From Geothrix sp. (GTDB lineage Bacteria > Acidobacteriota > Holophagae > Holophagales > Holophagaceae), in NCBI GenBank assembly GCA_019449415.1, contig JAGRPP010000023.1:186001-250000 (forward strand): a stretch of 64,000 bases of DNA. Reading direction: 5' to 3'. Both the position numbers and the translations under genes were made by a program. Each line of letters opens with the position of its first letter. The stretch's first letter is position 1. This document shows positions 1 to 8,694 of the stretch, in pieces. A model generated the notes under the pieces. It searched no databases and was not told the origin of the DNA. It saw only the letters and a program-made list of their open reading frames with translations.

Positions 1-377
1 CCGGTCAGGCCGCCGGAGCTGCGACCTTCCGCTTCGAGCTGGAGGGGAAGGCTCTGATCCGCCGCAGCCATGCGGACTATCCCGCCGCCAACGGGCGCCT
101 CGCCTCCCATCACGAGGATCTGATGACGATCTTCGCCGAAGGCGGACAGCTGAAGGCCATCTACTTCGACAACGAGGGCCATGTCATCCGCTACGCCGCG
201 GCCACCGTGCCCGGGGGCGTGGCCTTTACCAGCGAACCGGCCCCCGGTCCCCGATTCCGTCTGACCTACCTGCAGAAACCCGACGCCACCGTCACCGTGC
301 GCTTCGAGATCGCCCCGCCCTCGGCGCCGGACGCCTTCAAGACTTACCTCGAAGGGGTCACGCGCCAGGTGAAGTGA
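1..377 (+). CDS. C-terminal part of an unrecognised protein (5' end outside window)
   Basis: The frame is open from base 3, so the true start lies upstream of the window. About 124 residues are visible. They alternate polar and hydrophobic residues in a beta-rich pattern, with stretches such as YFDNEGHVIRY, PRFRLTYLQ and RFEIAPP, and end in KTYLEGVTRQVK. This resembles small lipocalin-like or nitrobindin-like beta-barrel proteins, but I cannot name a family. There is no visible membrane segment. A strong bidirectional terminator follows directly, and the next gene is convergent. Confidence 0.75.
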   Translation, partial: GQAAGAATFRFELEGKALIRRSHADYPAANGRLASHHEDLMTIFAEGGQLKAIYFDNEGHVIRYAAATVPGGVAFTSEPAPGPRFRLTYLQKPDATVTVRFEIAPPSAPDAFKTYLEGVTRQVK

Positions 378-402
378 CAGCCTCCAAGGGCGTTCCCGGC
401 CG

Positions 403-437
403 CAAAAAAGGGCCCCCGGGATCGGGGGCCCTTTTTG
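403..437. terminator. Bidirectional intrinsic terminator
   Basis: A near-perfect hairpin pairs GCAAAAA-GGGCCCC with GGGGCCC-TTTTTGC around a short loop. It gives an A-tract and a T-tract on either strand. It lies between the convergent ends of the truncated first gene and ccsA, so it can serve both. Confidence 0.9.
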
Positions 438-451
438 CAGGTTTGAAAAGC

Positions 452-2224
452 CTAGGTGTGGGCGCCGGGCTTGGTGATCCAGAACCGGGCGGGCGCGTAG
501 CAGATGGCCATGAGGAGCACCTGGCTGGCGATGAAGCCGGTCAGGGCCCAGAAGGCCTGGTCCATGAAGCCGTAGGAGTGGAGGCCCACGCCGAGCATGT
601 TCACGCCGAACCAGGAGCAGGCGGTAATCACATTGCCGAAGATGGCCATGACCATGGTGCCCCGCTCGCGCACATAGCCGGCCCAGCGGGCGTGGAGGAT
701 GATGGCGTTCCACAGCACGATGAGCAGGGCGCCGTTCTCCTTGGGATCCCAGCCCCAGAAGCGGCCCCAGGACTGGTCGGCCCAGATGCCGCCCAGCACG
801 GTGCCCACGAAGCTGAAGAAGAGGGCAAAGCAGATGATGCCGTAGGCCATGTCCACCAGGGCCTTGTCGGTTTCCGGATCCGCCTTGGCGGCGATGTGCT
901 TGCGCAGCGCGTAGCCGATGGCGATGGCGCCCGCGAGGAAGGTGCCGGAATAGCCGATGGTGATGGTCACCACATGGGTGGCCAACCAGAAGTTGGAGTC
1001 CAGCACGGCGCGCATCATCTCCATGGTGTCGCCCTCGGTGCCCAGGTTCTGGGCCACGATCAGGGAGGCGAAGCCGGCCGCGGCGGCCACGGCGGTGCCG
1101 AAGCCCTTGCGATACATCCGCTCGACGATGAGGCCCAGGATCACCGCGCCCCAGCCCACGAAGACGGCGGAGGAGTAGAGGTTGGTGACCGGGGGCCGGC
1201 CCTGCAGGATGATGCGGGCGGCCAGGCCCAGGGTGTGGATGATGGCGCCGACGAACAGCAGGGCGTAGGCCGTGGGCTGCAGGAGCCCGGGTTTCCAGAT
1301 CCAGGAGACGCACAGCACGAGGAAGGCCACGAAGTAGATGGATAGGCCCACGAAGAAGGGCTGTGCGCGGTTGAAGAGGATCTCGTTCGAGGCGTGGCTG
1401 AGCGCGCCCGGCTTCAGGGTGGTGACCACGCCCTTCATCTCGTCGAGGGCCTGATTGAAGCTGGCGGGATCATTGGTGCTGTAGGCGGCGTTCAGTTTGG
1501 CCAGAGGCACCAGGCCCGGGTGCATCGCGCCACCGGTGGAGGCGGCGCTGAGGGCTTGGCCGACGCTCTGCCAGGCATCGGGCCCCGCGCCCGCCGGGGG
1601 CGGCAGGATCCGGAACTGGGCGAGCTGGATCAGGTCCTGGTGGCGCAGGGTCGCGTCAGGCGTGCCGAGGGACTGGATCTCCCAGCCCAGGCCGGGGGAC
1701 CCCGCCAGCTGCAGCGTGTTCCGGAGCTTGTAATACAGGTAGACGCGGTCGAACAGGTTGACGATGGCGCTCTGGAAGCGGGTGCGCTTCTGGGCGGCGA
1801 TGGGCTGGGCCGCCATGGCCTGCTTCTGGATCTCCTCCAGGTGGGAGGAGAGGTCGGCGAAGCTGAAGTAGTTCCGGTTCTTGGTCTGTTTGGCGCCGAT
1901 GAGGCCGATGACATCGGGATCGTCGATGACGAAGATGGCCTGCTGGTCTGCCACCTGGGGCCGGAACATCACATCGAGGATCCATTCGTCGGGGCCCACC
2001 ATGCGGCCTTCATGACGGAACCCCTGGCGGCTGTGGATCACCAGCAGGGAGTTGCGGGCCACGGAGTCCAGGGGCTTGACGCGGCCGCCCTCGAGAATGG
2101 GCAGGGTGGCGAAACCGCTGACATCGAAGCCGCGGGCCTTGCCGCCGGGCAGGGCGAAGATGAGGGCGACGAGCAGGGCGAGGGCGCCGGCTCCCCAGGC
2201 GAGGTATTTCTGCACGAAGGTCAT
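452..2224 (-). CDS. ccsA: Cytochrome c biogenesis protein CcsA/ResC
   Basis: This is an integral membrane protein of system II cytochrome c maturation. Together with ResB it moves heme across the membrane and attaches it to CxxCH motifs. There is an N-terminal membrane anchor, then a periplasmic region of about 250 residues, then a C-terminal multi-helix CcsA domain. The tryptophan-rich heme-handling motif (WGWDPKE) is at residues 490-496 inside GRFWGWDPKENGALL. At 590 residues it is longer than plain CcsA because of the N-terminal extension. It begins just after the resB stop, so the two are co-transcribed. The multiheme cytochromes near 42-44 kb are likely clients. Confidence 0.93.
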   Translation of the reverse strand: MTFVQKYLAWGAGALALLVALIFALPGGKARGFDVSGFATLPILEGGRVKPLDSVARNSLLVIHSRQGFRHEGRMVGPDEWILDVMFRPQVADQQAIFVIDDPDVIGLIGAKQTKNRNYFSFADLSSHLEEIQKQAMAAQPIAAQKRTRFQSAIVNLFDRVYLYYKLRNTLQLAGSPGLGWEIQSLGTPDATLRHQDLIQLAQFRILPPPAGAGPDAWQSVGQALSAASTGGAMHPGLVPLAKLNAAYSTNDPASFNQALDEMKGVVTTLKPGALSHASNEILFNRAQPFFVGLSIYFVAFLVLCVSWIWKPGLLQPTAYALLFVGAIIHTLGLAARIILQGRPPVTNLYSSAVFVGWGAVILGLIVERMYRKGFGTAVAAAAGFASLIVAQNLGTEGDTMEMMRAVLDSNFWLATHVVTITIGYSGTFLAGAIAIGYALRKHIAAKADPETDKALVDMAYGIICFALFFSFVGTVLGGIWADQSWGRFWGWDPKENGALLIVLWNAIILHARWAGYVRERGTMVMAIFGNVITACSWFGVNMLGVGLHSYGFMDQAFWALTGFIASQVLLMAICYAPARFWITKPGAHT

Positions 2225-2226
2225 GG

Positions 2227-3384
2227 TCAGCCCTCCTTCTTGTCCTGGCGCCGCTTGAGGGAGCGCCGGAGGACGATGGCGAAGTGCACGAGCAGGCCCA
2301 GGGAGACCAGCACGCAGGACACATACGGGAGCAGCCAGCCGGGATTTTCAACCACGGAAAGGACCGAGAGCGTGTCGTTCTTGCCGAAGCTCGCCTGGTA
2401 GAAGGTCTTGCCCTCGTACCGAAGCGGCTGGTTCATGTAGATGAGCACCTCGCGGGACTCGTTCTGGGCGGGATTCACCACCTGGACGAGGCTCGAGAAG
2501 TTCTTGGGGATGTCCGTTCCGGGATAGACATCGTGCCGGAACTGCTTGAGCGTGAAGGCATAGGGCAGGTACTGGCGGCGCAGGCGCATGGTCAGCGCGT
2601 AGGTGCGGCCCTCGTGGGTGAAGGTCTGCGGCTGGCCGATGGCCACGGAGGCCAGCCAGGTGCCGTAGCTCTGGCCGCCGGCGACGGGCTCCACGAAGAC
2701 CGAGGTCTGGTTCATGTCGTTGTCGGCCGTGACCGTGGGGCGCTCCACGATGGCCACGCCCTGACCCACGCCGGCCGTGGCCAGGGCGGGGGAACCGGGC
2801 GGCAGGTTGCTCAGCTCCGCGTTGGGGAAAAAGCGCTTCACATTTAGGGTGATGGGCGTGCCGGGGACGGGGATCGAGGCGCGGCGCGACAGCAGCGTGT
2901 CGGGGACGGAATAGACCTCGTCGAAGGCGGGGTCGGTGACATCGATGACGGCCAGTTCCACATTCTTGTAGCTCTGGACATAGTTGACCGTCTGGCCCAC
3001 CTCGATGGACATGTTGGTGTCCACCTGCATCATGCCGGCCACGAATTCGCCCGCGAAGAGGATCACCAGGCCCGAGTGGACGAGCCACATGCCGGCCTTG
3101 GTCCAGGAACGCTGGATGTCGAGCGTCTTGGCGATGAGGTTGAGGGTGAGGAGGAGGCCCACCAGGGCAGCACCCGGGAACACCGGGAGGGGGAAGGGCA
3201 GGGCCGGGAACTGGCGCCACACGAAGAAGCTGCGCATGTAGGCGTTCACGGCGCCCGCGGTGCCCATCTCCACCTGGGCCAGGGTGCAGAGCACCACCAG
3301 CGCCATGAGGAGGGCCAGGAGGACGATGGTGAGCTGGAAGGACTTCAGGAATTTCCAGAGGCGGGTGGCGAGTGTCTTAATCAA
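2227..3384 (-). CDS. resB: Cytochrome c biogenesis protein ResB
   Basis: This is the ResB partner of CcsA in system II heme attachment. The N-terminus has two hydrophobic helices (LTIVLLALLMALVVLCTL and a second near residues 60-80). A third near residue 95 is followed by a long periplasmic beta-rich region and a final helix near the C-terminus, the ResB layout. I chose a TTG start at 3384 because GGAGAG lies 8 bases upstream and the frame then begins LIKTLATRLWKFLKS, which is normal for the family. A longer frame to 3450 would overlap the upstream gene by over 70 bases. The start overlaps the preceding stop by 8 bases, indicating translational coupling. Confidence 0.9.
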   Translation of the reverse strand: MIKTLATRLWKFLKSFQLTIVLLALLMALVVLCTLAQVEMGTAGAVNAYMRSFFVWRQFPALPFPLPVFPGAALVGLLLTLNLIAKTLDIQRSWTKAGMWLVHSGLVILFAGEFVAGMMQVDTNMSIEVGQTVNYVQSYKNVELAVIDVTDPAFDEVYSVPDTLLSRRASIPVPGTPITLNVKRFFPNAELSNLPPGSPALATAGVGQGVAIVERPTVTADNDMNQTSVFVEPVAGGQSYGTWLASVAIGQPQTFTHEGRTYALTMRLRRQYLPYAFTLKQFRHDVYPGTDIPKNFSSLVQVVNPAQNESREVLIYMNQPLRYEGKTFYQASFGKNDTLSVLSVVENPGWLLPYVSCVLVSLGLLVHFAIVLRRSLKRRQDKKEG

Positions 3385-4033
3385 GGCGGAGGCTCTCCAG
3401 GATGCGCATGAAGTCAGGCTTGGCCTTCGCCGCGGCGGCGGCGTCCCCACTCATCTTCAGGAACCAGGTGTTCCCGTCGGGCGTGGAGATCAGGCCGGCC
3501 ACCAGACGGCTCTTGGTGCCGTCGTTGGTGAAGTCGTAGAGGTTCACGGCGCCGGCCTTGGTCTTGAGCACCACGCGGGCGGCAGCCAGAGCCTGCTCAT
3601 CGATCGGGGGCAGGGTGATCTGGCCGCGCCACCGGTTCACATTGGCCAGTTCGCCACCCGCGGGACCCGGCAGGACCACCACGGTGGCCTCGAGACGGCC
3701 GGCGACGGGGGTCTTGAAGGTGGCGAAGCGCATGCCGTCGCCCGGCAGCTCGCTCCAGCCCTTGGGGAGGGACCACTTCAGCGGCCCCCGGGCCGAGGCG
3801 GCGGGACCGGCGGATTCAGGGCCGGCGGCCTGGGGGGGCATGGCCTCCTCGGCATGCCCCGGATGGTCAGGGTGGGGTGCGGCGGTCTCCTTGGGCACCC
3901 GGAAGTGGGAGACCCCGTCCGGGCGGCAGCCCAGGGTCAGGCCCAGCAGGCCGATCCCGATGAGGGCGCCCTTCAGCAGGGATGGATGGGGGTGGCGGGG
4001 GGGGAGGGGCAGGGTCGGCAAGGGGTTCCTCAT
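3377..4033 (-). CDS. Putative lipoprotein upstream of resB
   Basis: The protein has 218 residues. The N-terminus has a proline/histidine-rich start, then a hydrophobic helix ending LLGLTLGC, which fits a lipobox with Cys as the lipidated residue. A low-complexity Ala/Pro/Glu linker follows. The remaining ~140 residues form a globular domain (LKWSLPKGWSELPG, FATFKTP, WRGQITLPPIDE, YDFTNDGTKSRLVAGLI, WFLKMSGD). It is the first gene of an operon with resB and ccsA and overlaps resB by 8 bases, so a role in cytochrome assembly or envelope redox chemistry is plausible. I do not recognise the family by name. Confidence 0.8.
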   Translation of the reverse strand: MRNPLPTLPLPPRHPHPSLLKGALIGIGLLGLTLGCRPDGVSHFRVPKETAAPHPDHPGHAEEAMPPQAAGPESAGPAASARGPLKWSLPKGWSELPGDGMRFATFKTPVAGRLEATVVVLPGPAGGELANVNRWRGQITLPPIDEQALAAARVVLKTKAGAVNLYDFTNDGTKSRLVAGLISTPDGNTWFLKMSGDAAAAAKAKPDFMRILESLRLD

Positions 4034-4090
4034 GGACTTTTCAGAATAACGGACCTGTCCATGCTCAGACAGTAAACAAACGGCAAATGG

Positions 4091-4336
4091 TCATAGTCCG
4101 AAGGGTTTAACCGCATCATCGATGAGCCGGGCCAGCTGGTGGTCCAGGTCGGTGATGCCGTTCGCCTCGTGGGTGGTGAGGGCGATGCGGACATAGCCCC
4201 AGCCGAAGGCGATGTCCGGATGGTGGTTCAACCCCTCGGCGGGCCCCACCACCGCGCCGACCAGGTGGTAGGCCGTGAGGAAGTCCGGGGTCTTGAAGGT
4301 CTGCACCAGGCTTCCGTTCTCTTCGGTCCAGCTCAT
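4091..4336 (-). CDS. phhB: Pterin-4a-carbinolamine dehydratase
   Basis: This short enzyme (81 residues) dehydrates the 4a-hydroxy-tetrahydropterin formed by aromatic amino acid hydroxylases so that the cofactor can be recycled. The family signature is present: HHPDI near residue 38, then VRIALTTHEANGITDLDHQLARLID. It overlaps the end of the phenylalanine hydroxylase gene by 4 bases (ATGA), so the two steps of the pathway are translationally coupled. It is slightly shorter than typical 95-115 residue family members, mainly at the N-terminus. Confidence 0.93.
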   Translation of the reverse strand: MSWTEENGSLVQTFKTPDFLTAYHLVGAVVGPAEGLNHHPDIAFGWGYVRIALTTHEANGITDLDHQLARLIDDAVKPFGL

Positions 4337-5931
4337 GCCATCGCCTCCAGTTCCGTCAGTTCAGCCTGCAGCAGCCACTCGGCGGGATGCCTCCGGGCCC
4401 GGTCGGCCAGGGCCCGCAGGCGTGGACCGTCCCTCCGGCCACCTTCCCTCAATGCCCGGACCTCGAGGTAAAGTTCCGCAACTTCCGCCGGCAGGGACTC
4501 GGCCTTGCGGGTCCGGGCCTGGGCTTCGGCCTCCCCTTCGGAAAAGGCCCCCTGATCGCCGAACCAGCGATCCCAGGAACCGGGATCCGCCGGGCCCCCC
4601 GCCACCGAGGGCAGGCCTTCACTCAGGAAGAGCAGGGCCCAGCTGGGCAGGTCCAGGGGGCGGCCATCCAGGTGGCCCTGAAGGTCGATCACTTCGTGCC
4701 CGCCCACGCGGAAGCCCGAGAGGGCGAGCCCGGAGGGCAGCTCCAGGTTGAAGGCTCCGCGGGGAGGCAAGGCGCCCCGTCCGAAGGCCACCAGGGCCTC
4801 CCCCGTCCAGGGGCGGCCATCCGCCGCGCCCTGCCGGGACAGCAGCATGGGGCCCTCGATCCGGGCCAGGGCCGTGGCGAGCCCCGGGGCCACCGGATGG
4901 CGGGCCGCGATCTGCGCCGTCACGCGGCCCGTCAGTTCGAGGCCGTCCGCCAGCCGGAGGTGGTTCACGGTGCGGGCCCGCAGGGCCTCCGTCAGGCCGT
5001 GGTCCCCGCCCCGTCGCCAGCTCAGGGTGGCCTCGAAGGCCTCCAGCACTTCAAAAAGGTGATCGAAATCCCGGGCCACGAAGAGCTGGGGCTGCATGCG
5101 CGTGATGTCGTATTCGGTCTCGACGCAGGCCAGGCTGAGGGGCACCCGTTTCACCGCGCCCGTGAGGCAGTGGACCGCCTCGCCCAGGCTGCTGAGAAGC
5201 CCGGCCCCGTAGAGCTTCGGGTCGTCGAGGCCGCCCACCAGGCCGTACTCGGCCGTCCACCAGTAGAGGCGGCTGGCCTTGGTGCTTTCGCTCTCGTAGC
5301 GCCGGCTGGCAGCGGCCGCGCACAGGCGTGCCTCCGCCAGCTGCTTCTCCCCCTCCGTGGCGGAAGGATCCTCCTTCACCACGCTGAGGTGGCGGATGGC
5401 CTCGTAGACGGCCTGGTCCTCCACGGAGGCGATGGCGCGGAAGCCCGCCTCGCCGCAGCGCTTCAGGTAGTCGGCAAACCGGCGGTCCGCCAGGATGGGC
5501 GCGTGCCCCGCGCTCTCGTGGACGATGTCCGGGGCCGGTGTGTATTCGATGTGCGCGTGGCTGCGGATGTCCGCGGCGATGGCCAGCACCCCCAGGGATT
5601 GCAGCTCCGTGAACACCGCCGGGGGGATGAAGCCGCGCACGCCCACGGCGGACCAGCCCAGCGCCGCCAGCTTCCCGTTCATCTCGTCGAGGCTGGGGAT
5701 CGCCTCGAGGCCGATGCCGGTAGCTGCCAGGCCGGACAGGTAGCTCGCGTGGGCGGTGTGCTTCAGGCGGTCCGTCAGCCGGTGGAGGATGTGCCGCCAT
5801 ACGGCGTGGTCCCTGGGCGTGTAGGCCCCATGGTCCTGGTCCACCACATAGCGGCGGAGGTGGGGCGGCAAGCGGTCGATGGCCCGCTGGGTGGGACTGG
5901 ACATCAGTGGATGGGCCGAGGGAGAGGTCAA
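4333..5931 (-). CDS. phhA: Aromatic amino acid (phenylalanine) hydroxylase with C-terminal extension
   Basis: This is a biopterin- and iron-dependent hydroxylase, probably converting phenylalanine to tyrosine. The iron ligands are visible: His138 and His143 in HESAGHAP and Glu228 in WWTAEYGL. At 532 residues it is much longer than the 260-300 residue bacterial enzymes. The last ~230 residues form an extra region with no motif I recognise, ending in a helical tail. A TTG start at 5931 has GGAG six bases upstream; an ATG at 5904 is the alternative and lacks a clear ribosome site. phhB follows with a 4-base overlap and a LysR-type gene precedes it on the same strand. Confidence 0.9.
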   Translation of the reverse strand: MTSPSAHPLMSSPTQRAIDRLPPHLRRYVVDQDHGAYTPRDHAVWRHILHRLTDRLKHTAHASYLSGLAATGIGLEAIPSLDEMNGKLAALGWSAVGVRGFIPPAVFTELQSLGVLAIAADIRSHAHIEYTPAPDIVHESAGHAPILADRRFADYLKRCGEAGFRAIASVEDQAVYEAIRHLSVVKEDPSATEGEKQLAEARLCAAAASRRYESESTKASRLYWWTAEYGLVGGLDDPKLYGAGLLSSLGEAVHCLTGAVKRVPLSLACVETEYDITRMQPQLFVARDFDHLFEVLEAFEATLSWRRGGDHGLTEALRARTVNHLRLADGLELTGRVTAQIAARHPVAPGLATALARIEGPMLLSRQGAADGRPWTGEALVAFGRGALPPRGAFNLELPSGLALSGFRVGGHEVIDLQGHLDGRPLDLPSWALLFLSEGLPSVAGGPADPGSWDRWFGDQGAFSEGEAEAQARTRKAESLPAEVAELYLEVRALREGGRRDGPRLRALADRARRHPAEWLLQAELTELEAMA

Positions 5932-6010
5932 ACCGCGCTCCGGGGATCCCCCAAGCCTAGTGTCAGAACAGATAGGCGGAAATTGAATAAATAATGAACC
6001 ATTCGTCGGA

Positions 6011-6931
6011 TTATCGTCGTTTTCGAAGGTGGGCGGCCAGGGCCTTCAGACAGGCCTCGGCCGCGGCGGACGCTCCCCCCGAAGGCCAGAGCGCCACCAC
6101 CTCCACTGCCTGGGCCTTCCGTTCCTTCAGCGGCCAGACCTCGAGGTCGGCGGGGAAGGGGCCCAGAGCCCGGAGATCCGGGGCGATGGCGCAGGCCCGG
6201 AAGGCCCGCAGGGCCGGATAGAGCTGGAGGAAATTCTCCACCCGGGCCGCTTCCCGCACCTGGATCCCGGCCTCCGCAAAGCGCGCCGAGTTGGCGCCGC
6301 CGTAGGGATCGTCCCTTAGCCAATCCACGAAGGGCTTGTCGGCCAGGTCCTTCACTCGAAGGAAGCCCGCCCCGGGAGTCAGCCCATAACCCAGCCCGCA
6401 ACCTGGGGCGGCCAGCACCACGAAGGGCAGGCGGGCGAGCACGCGGTACTCCACCCCCCGGTGGGGCGGCAGGGGCGTGAAACCCAGGGCCAGGTCCAGC
6501 TGGCGCGTCTGGATCTGGCGCACCAGCTCGTGGGCGCCGCCGAAGGCCGCCTCCAGCTTGAGGCCCGTGCGCGCGGCGGCCTGGGCCAGCGGTTCCATCA
6601 GCAGGGCGGAGAGGGTGGGGTTCAGGCCCAGGCGCAGCCCCGGTTCCGGCGAGGCGAGGTCGCGCAGGCGCTTGAGGTCCAGCTGGTGGAAGGAGGCCTG
6701 GGCGCCGGCGAAGAGGCGCTCCCCCCGCGGGGTGAGGCTCAGGCGGCGGCCGGGTCCGCGCTCCACCAGGGTCTCGCCGTCGGCGAGGGTCTCCTCCAGG
6801 GCGCGGAGGTGTTCGCTCACGACGGAGCGCGCCACGCTCAGGTGCTGGGCTGCCGCCTCGAGCGAGCCGGTCTCCACGACGGCCACGAAGGCTTCGAGCC
6901 AGGTGAGGTGCCGGGGAAGTTTGCGGGGCAT
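6011..6931 (-). CDS. LysR-family transcriptional regulator
   Basis: The 306-residue protein has an N-terminal winged helix-turn-helix (LTWLEAFVAVVETGSLEAAAQHLSVARSVVSEHLRALE) and a C-terminal substrate-binding domain of the type-2 periplasmic fold. It lies immediately upstream of phhA-phhB on the same strand with a ~79-base AT-richer gap. It may therefore control aromatic amino acid hydroxylation, although LysR targets are often divergent genes. The divergent neighbour is the RNA methyltransferase 31 bases away. The effector is not predictable from sequence. Confidence 0.9.
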   Translation of the reverse strand: MPRKLPRHLTWLEAFVAVVETGSLEAAAQHLSVARSVVSEHLRALEETLADGETLVERGPGRRLSLTPRGERLFAGAQASFHQLDLKRLRDLASPEPGLRLGLNPTLSALLMEPLAQAAARTGLKLEAAFGGAHELVRQIQTRQLDLALGFTPLPPHRGVEYRVLARLPFVVLAAPGCGLGYGLTPGAGFLRVKDLADKPFVDWLRDDPYGGANSARFAEAGIQVREAARVENFLQLYPALRAFRACAIAPDLRALGPFPADLEVWPLKERKAQAVEVVALWPSGGASAAAEACLKALAAHLRKRR

Positions 6932-6962
6932 GGCACCAGCCTACCGCCTGTAACCTGATCCC

Positions 6963-7772
6963 ATGCCGGCCTTCGACCCCTGGGACCCCTACCGCGACCT
7001 GCGCTTTGCCGGCACGCGGGAGCACCCGGAGTACGGGACCTGTTTCATCGCGGAGGGCCGGATCCTGGTGGAGGATCTGCTGGAAGCCGGTCGCGCCGGG
7101 CGCCTGAAGGTCATTTCTGTGGCCGCCACCACCGCGGCGGCGGCGGCGCTTCGCGACCGCCTTCCGGCCGGCACGGACCTGTTGACGATGGAACCCGCGG
7201 CCCTGTCGGAGCTGGCGGGCTTTCCCTTCCACCGCGGCCTCATGGCCTGCGCCCAGGTGCCCGTGCCGCCGCCGGCCCCGGCCCTGCGCGCCGCCCGCCG
7301 CCTGCTGGTGCTGCCCCGCCTCTACGACAGCGAGAACCTGGGCCTGCTGCTGCGCAGCGCCGCGGCCCTGGGCCTGGATGGCGTGCTGGCGAGCCCGGGG
7401 CCGGGCCAGTGGACCCGGCGCACCGTGCGCGTCTCCATGGGCGCCGTGTGGCGCATCCCCGTGTGGCGGGCGGAGGATCCCTGGGCGCTCCTGGCGGATT
7501 GGAAGGCGGCGGAACCAGGCTCGGAAATCGTGGCCGCCGCGCTCACGCCGGGAGCGGAGGAGGCGCATGCCTGGCGGCCCGCCCCCCGCTGCGCCCTGGT
7601 GATGGGCCCGGAGGACACTGGCCTGGACCCCCGCCAGCTGGCCTGCTGCGACCGCGCCGTGGCCATCCCCATGGCATCGGGCATGGACAGCCTCAATGTC
7701 GCCGCCGCCGGTGCGATCCTGATGTTCCAGATGGCGGAACCCGGCCTCACTGGTAGCAGACCGACACCTTGA
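6963..7772 (+). CDS. TrmH/SpoU-family RNA 2'-O-methyltransferase
   Basis: The protein has 269 residues and the SPOUT-class motifs: motif 1 around LYDSENLGLLLRSAAALG, motif 2 LVMGPEDTGL, and motif 3 PMASGMDSLNVAAAGAILMF. An N-terminal substrate-binding segment (EGRILVEDLLEAG) precedes the catalytic domain, as in the tRNA/rRNA ribose methyltransferases. Which RNA it modifies cannot be read from the sequence. Its 3' end overlaps the convergent DUF4402-like gene by 26 bases. Confidence 0.9.
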   Translation: MPAFDPWDPYRDLRFAGTREHPEYGTCFIAEGRILVEDLLEAGRAGRLKVISVAATTAAAAALRDRLPAGTDLLTMEPAALSELAGFPFHRGLMACAQVPVPPPAPALRAARRLLVLPRLYDSENLGLLLRSAAALGLDGVLASPGPGQWTRRTVRVSMGAVWRIPVWRAEDPWALLADWKAAEPGSEIVAAALTPGAEEAHAWRPAPRCALVMGPEDTGLDPRQLACCDRAVAIPMASGMDSLNVAAAGAILMFQMAEPGLTGSRPTP

Positions 7773-8658
7773 ACAGCCCGCGGTAGAGCCCGCTCGCCTG
7801 TCCGGGCGGCACCACCAGGCTGGCCCCCACCCGGAAGGGCACGGTACCCGTCGGAAGGGCGCCTTGGATCGGCAGGTCACAGACGAATTCACGGACTTCC
7901 AGAGGTGCGCCGGGCCCCGTCAGCAGCATCCGGGTGGGCAGCTGCAGGTTGTAGCCCGAGCCCGGAGGGCCCGACAGCAGGAACGCCGCGGGGCGGGGGT
8001 TGCCGCGAACCAGGCGCGGCCCTCCGCCGGGGGTGCTCCGGTGCGAGCCATCCGGGGCGACGCTGAAGGTGCCCTCGGTGGAGCCCGGCAGCAGGCTCCC
8101 GAAGTCCAGGGGACTTCCGTTGCTCAGCTTGAGGACGGGGCGCAGGTAGGCGCGGATGCCGAAGGATTGCCGCGCCACCCGGGGCTCCCGGTCCCCCTGG
8201 ACCCGCATCTCCAGGATCACCTGCTCAAGGGCATAAGGCCCTTCCGGCGTGCCGGCCTGGATGTCGAGCTTGGCGCCGAGCCGCAACTCCGCCTGACCTT
8301 GGGCGTCGAAGGTTCCCTCCAGGCTGGGGAAGGACGGGAAGAAGGACTCCACATGGATCTGCCCGCCCCGCGGTCCGGCGAGCAGGGGCTTCGGCGGATC
8401 CAGCCGCAGGAGGAACCGGGCCCGGGGTGGGCCCGACAGCTGGAATCGGGCCTCCTGGCAGGTCGGCCGGAGGATGGGGCTGAGGCCGGGACTCAGGGCG
8501 ATCCGCACCCCTTCGTGGGTGAGGGTGATCATGCCGCCCCGGTCCGCCACCTGGAGGCCACCGAAGTGCATGTCCTGCACCAGCCGGATGGCTGGATCCT
8601 GAGCCTGGGCCAAGACCGAGGACAGGGCGAGGGAGAGCAGGATGGGCCGGGTGAACAT
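7747..8658 (-). CDS. Secreted DUF4402-like protein, last gene of fimbrial operon
   Basis: The 303-residue protein has a clear signal peptide (MFTRPILLSLALSSVLAQAQ). The mature part looks like two related beta-rich halves. Each contains a MRLLxGP-like or RLDPPKPLLAGP segment and ends in a G-Y-x-L or GLYRGLFKVSV strand, a pattern I associate with DUF4402 adhesin/pilin-like domains. It sits 37 bases downstream of the usher-like gene, so it is probably a minor subunit or tip component exported through that usher. The function is inferred from position and fold pattern. Confidence 0.7.
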   Translation of the reverse strand: MFTRPILLSLALSSVLAQAQDPAIRLVQDMHFGGLQVADRGGMITLTHEGVRIALSPGLSPILRPTCQEARFQLSGPPRARFLLRLDPPKPLLAGPRGGQIHVESFFPSFPSLEGTFDAQGQAELRLGAKLDIQAGTPEGPYALEQVILEMRVQGDREPRVARQSFGIRAYLRPVLKLSNGSPLDFGSLLPGSTEGTFSVAPDGSHRSTPGGGPRLVRGNPRPAAFLLSGPPGSGYNLQLPTRMLLTGPGAPLEVREFVCDLPIQGALPTGTVPFRVGASLVVPPGQASGLYRGLFKVSVCYQ

Positions 8659-8694
8659 GGCAGCTCCTTTCCGGGTGAGTCGGGGTCGAGCGGG

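Noticed and set aside
3385-3450. N-terminal extension of resB to 3450
   Set aside because: It would overlap the upstream lipoprotein gene by 74 bases and adds a Pro/Arg/Ser-rich leader; the TTG at 3384 has a proper ribosome site.
5928-7892. Minus-strand frame of ~650 codons across the LysR and methyltransferase genes
   Set aside because: It crosses two well-supported genes on opposite strands and its translation is Arg/Gly/Pro-rich noise.
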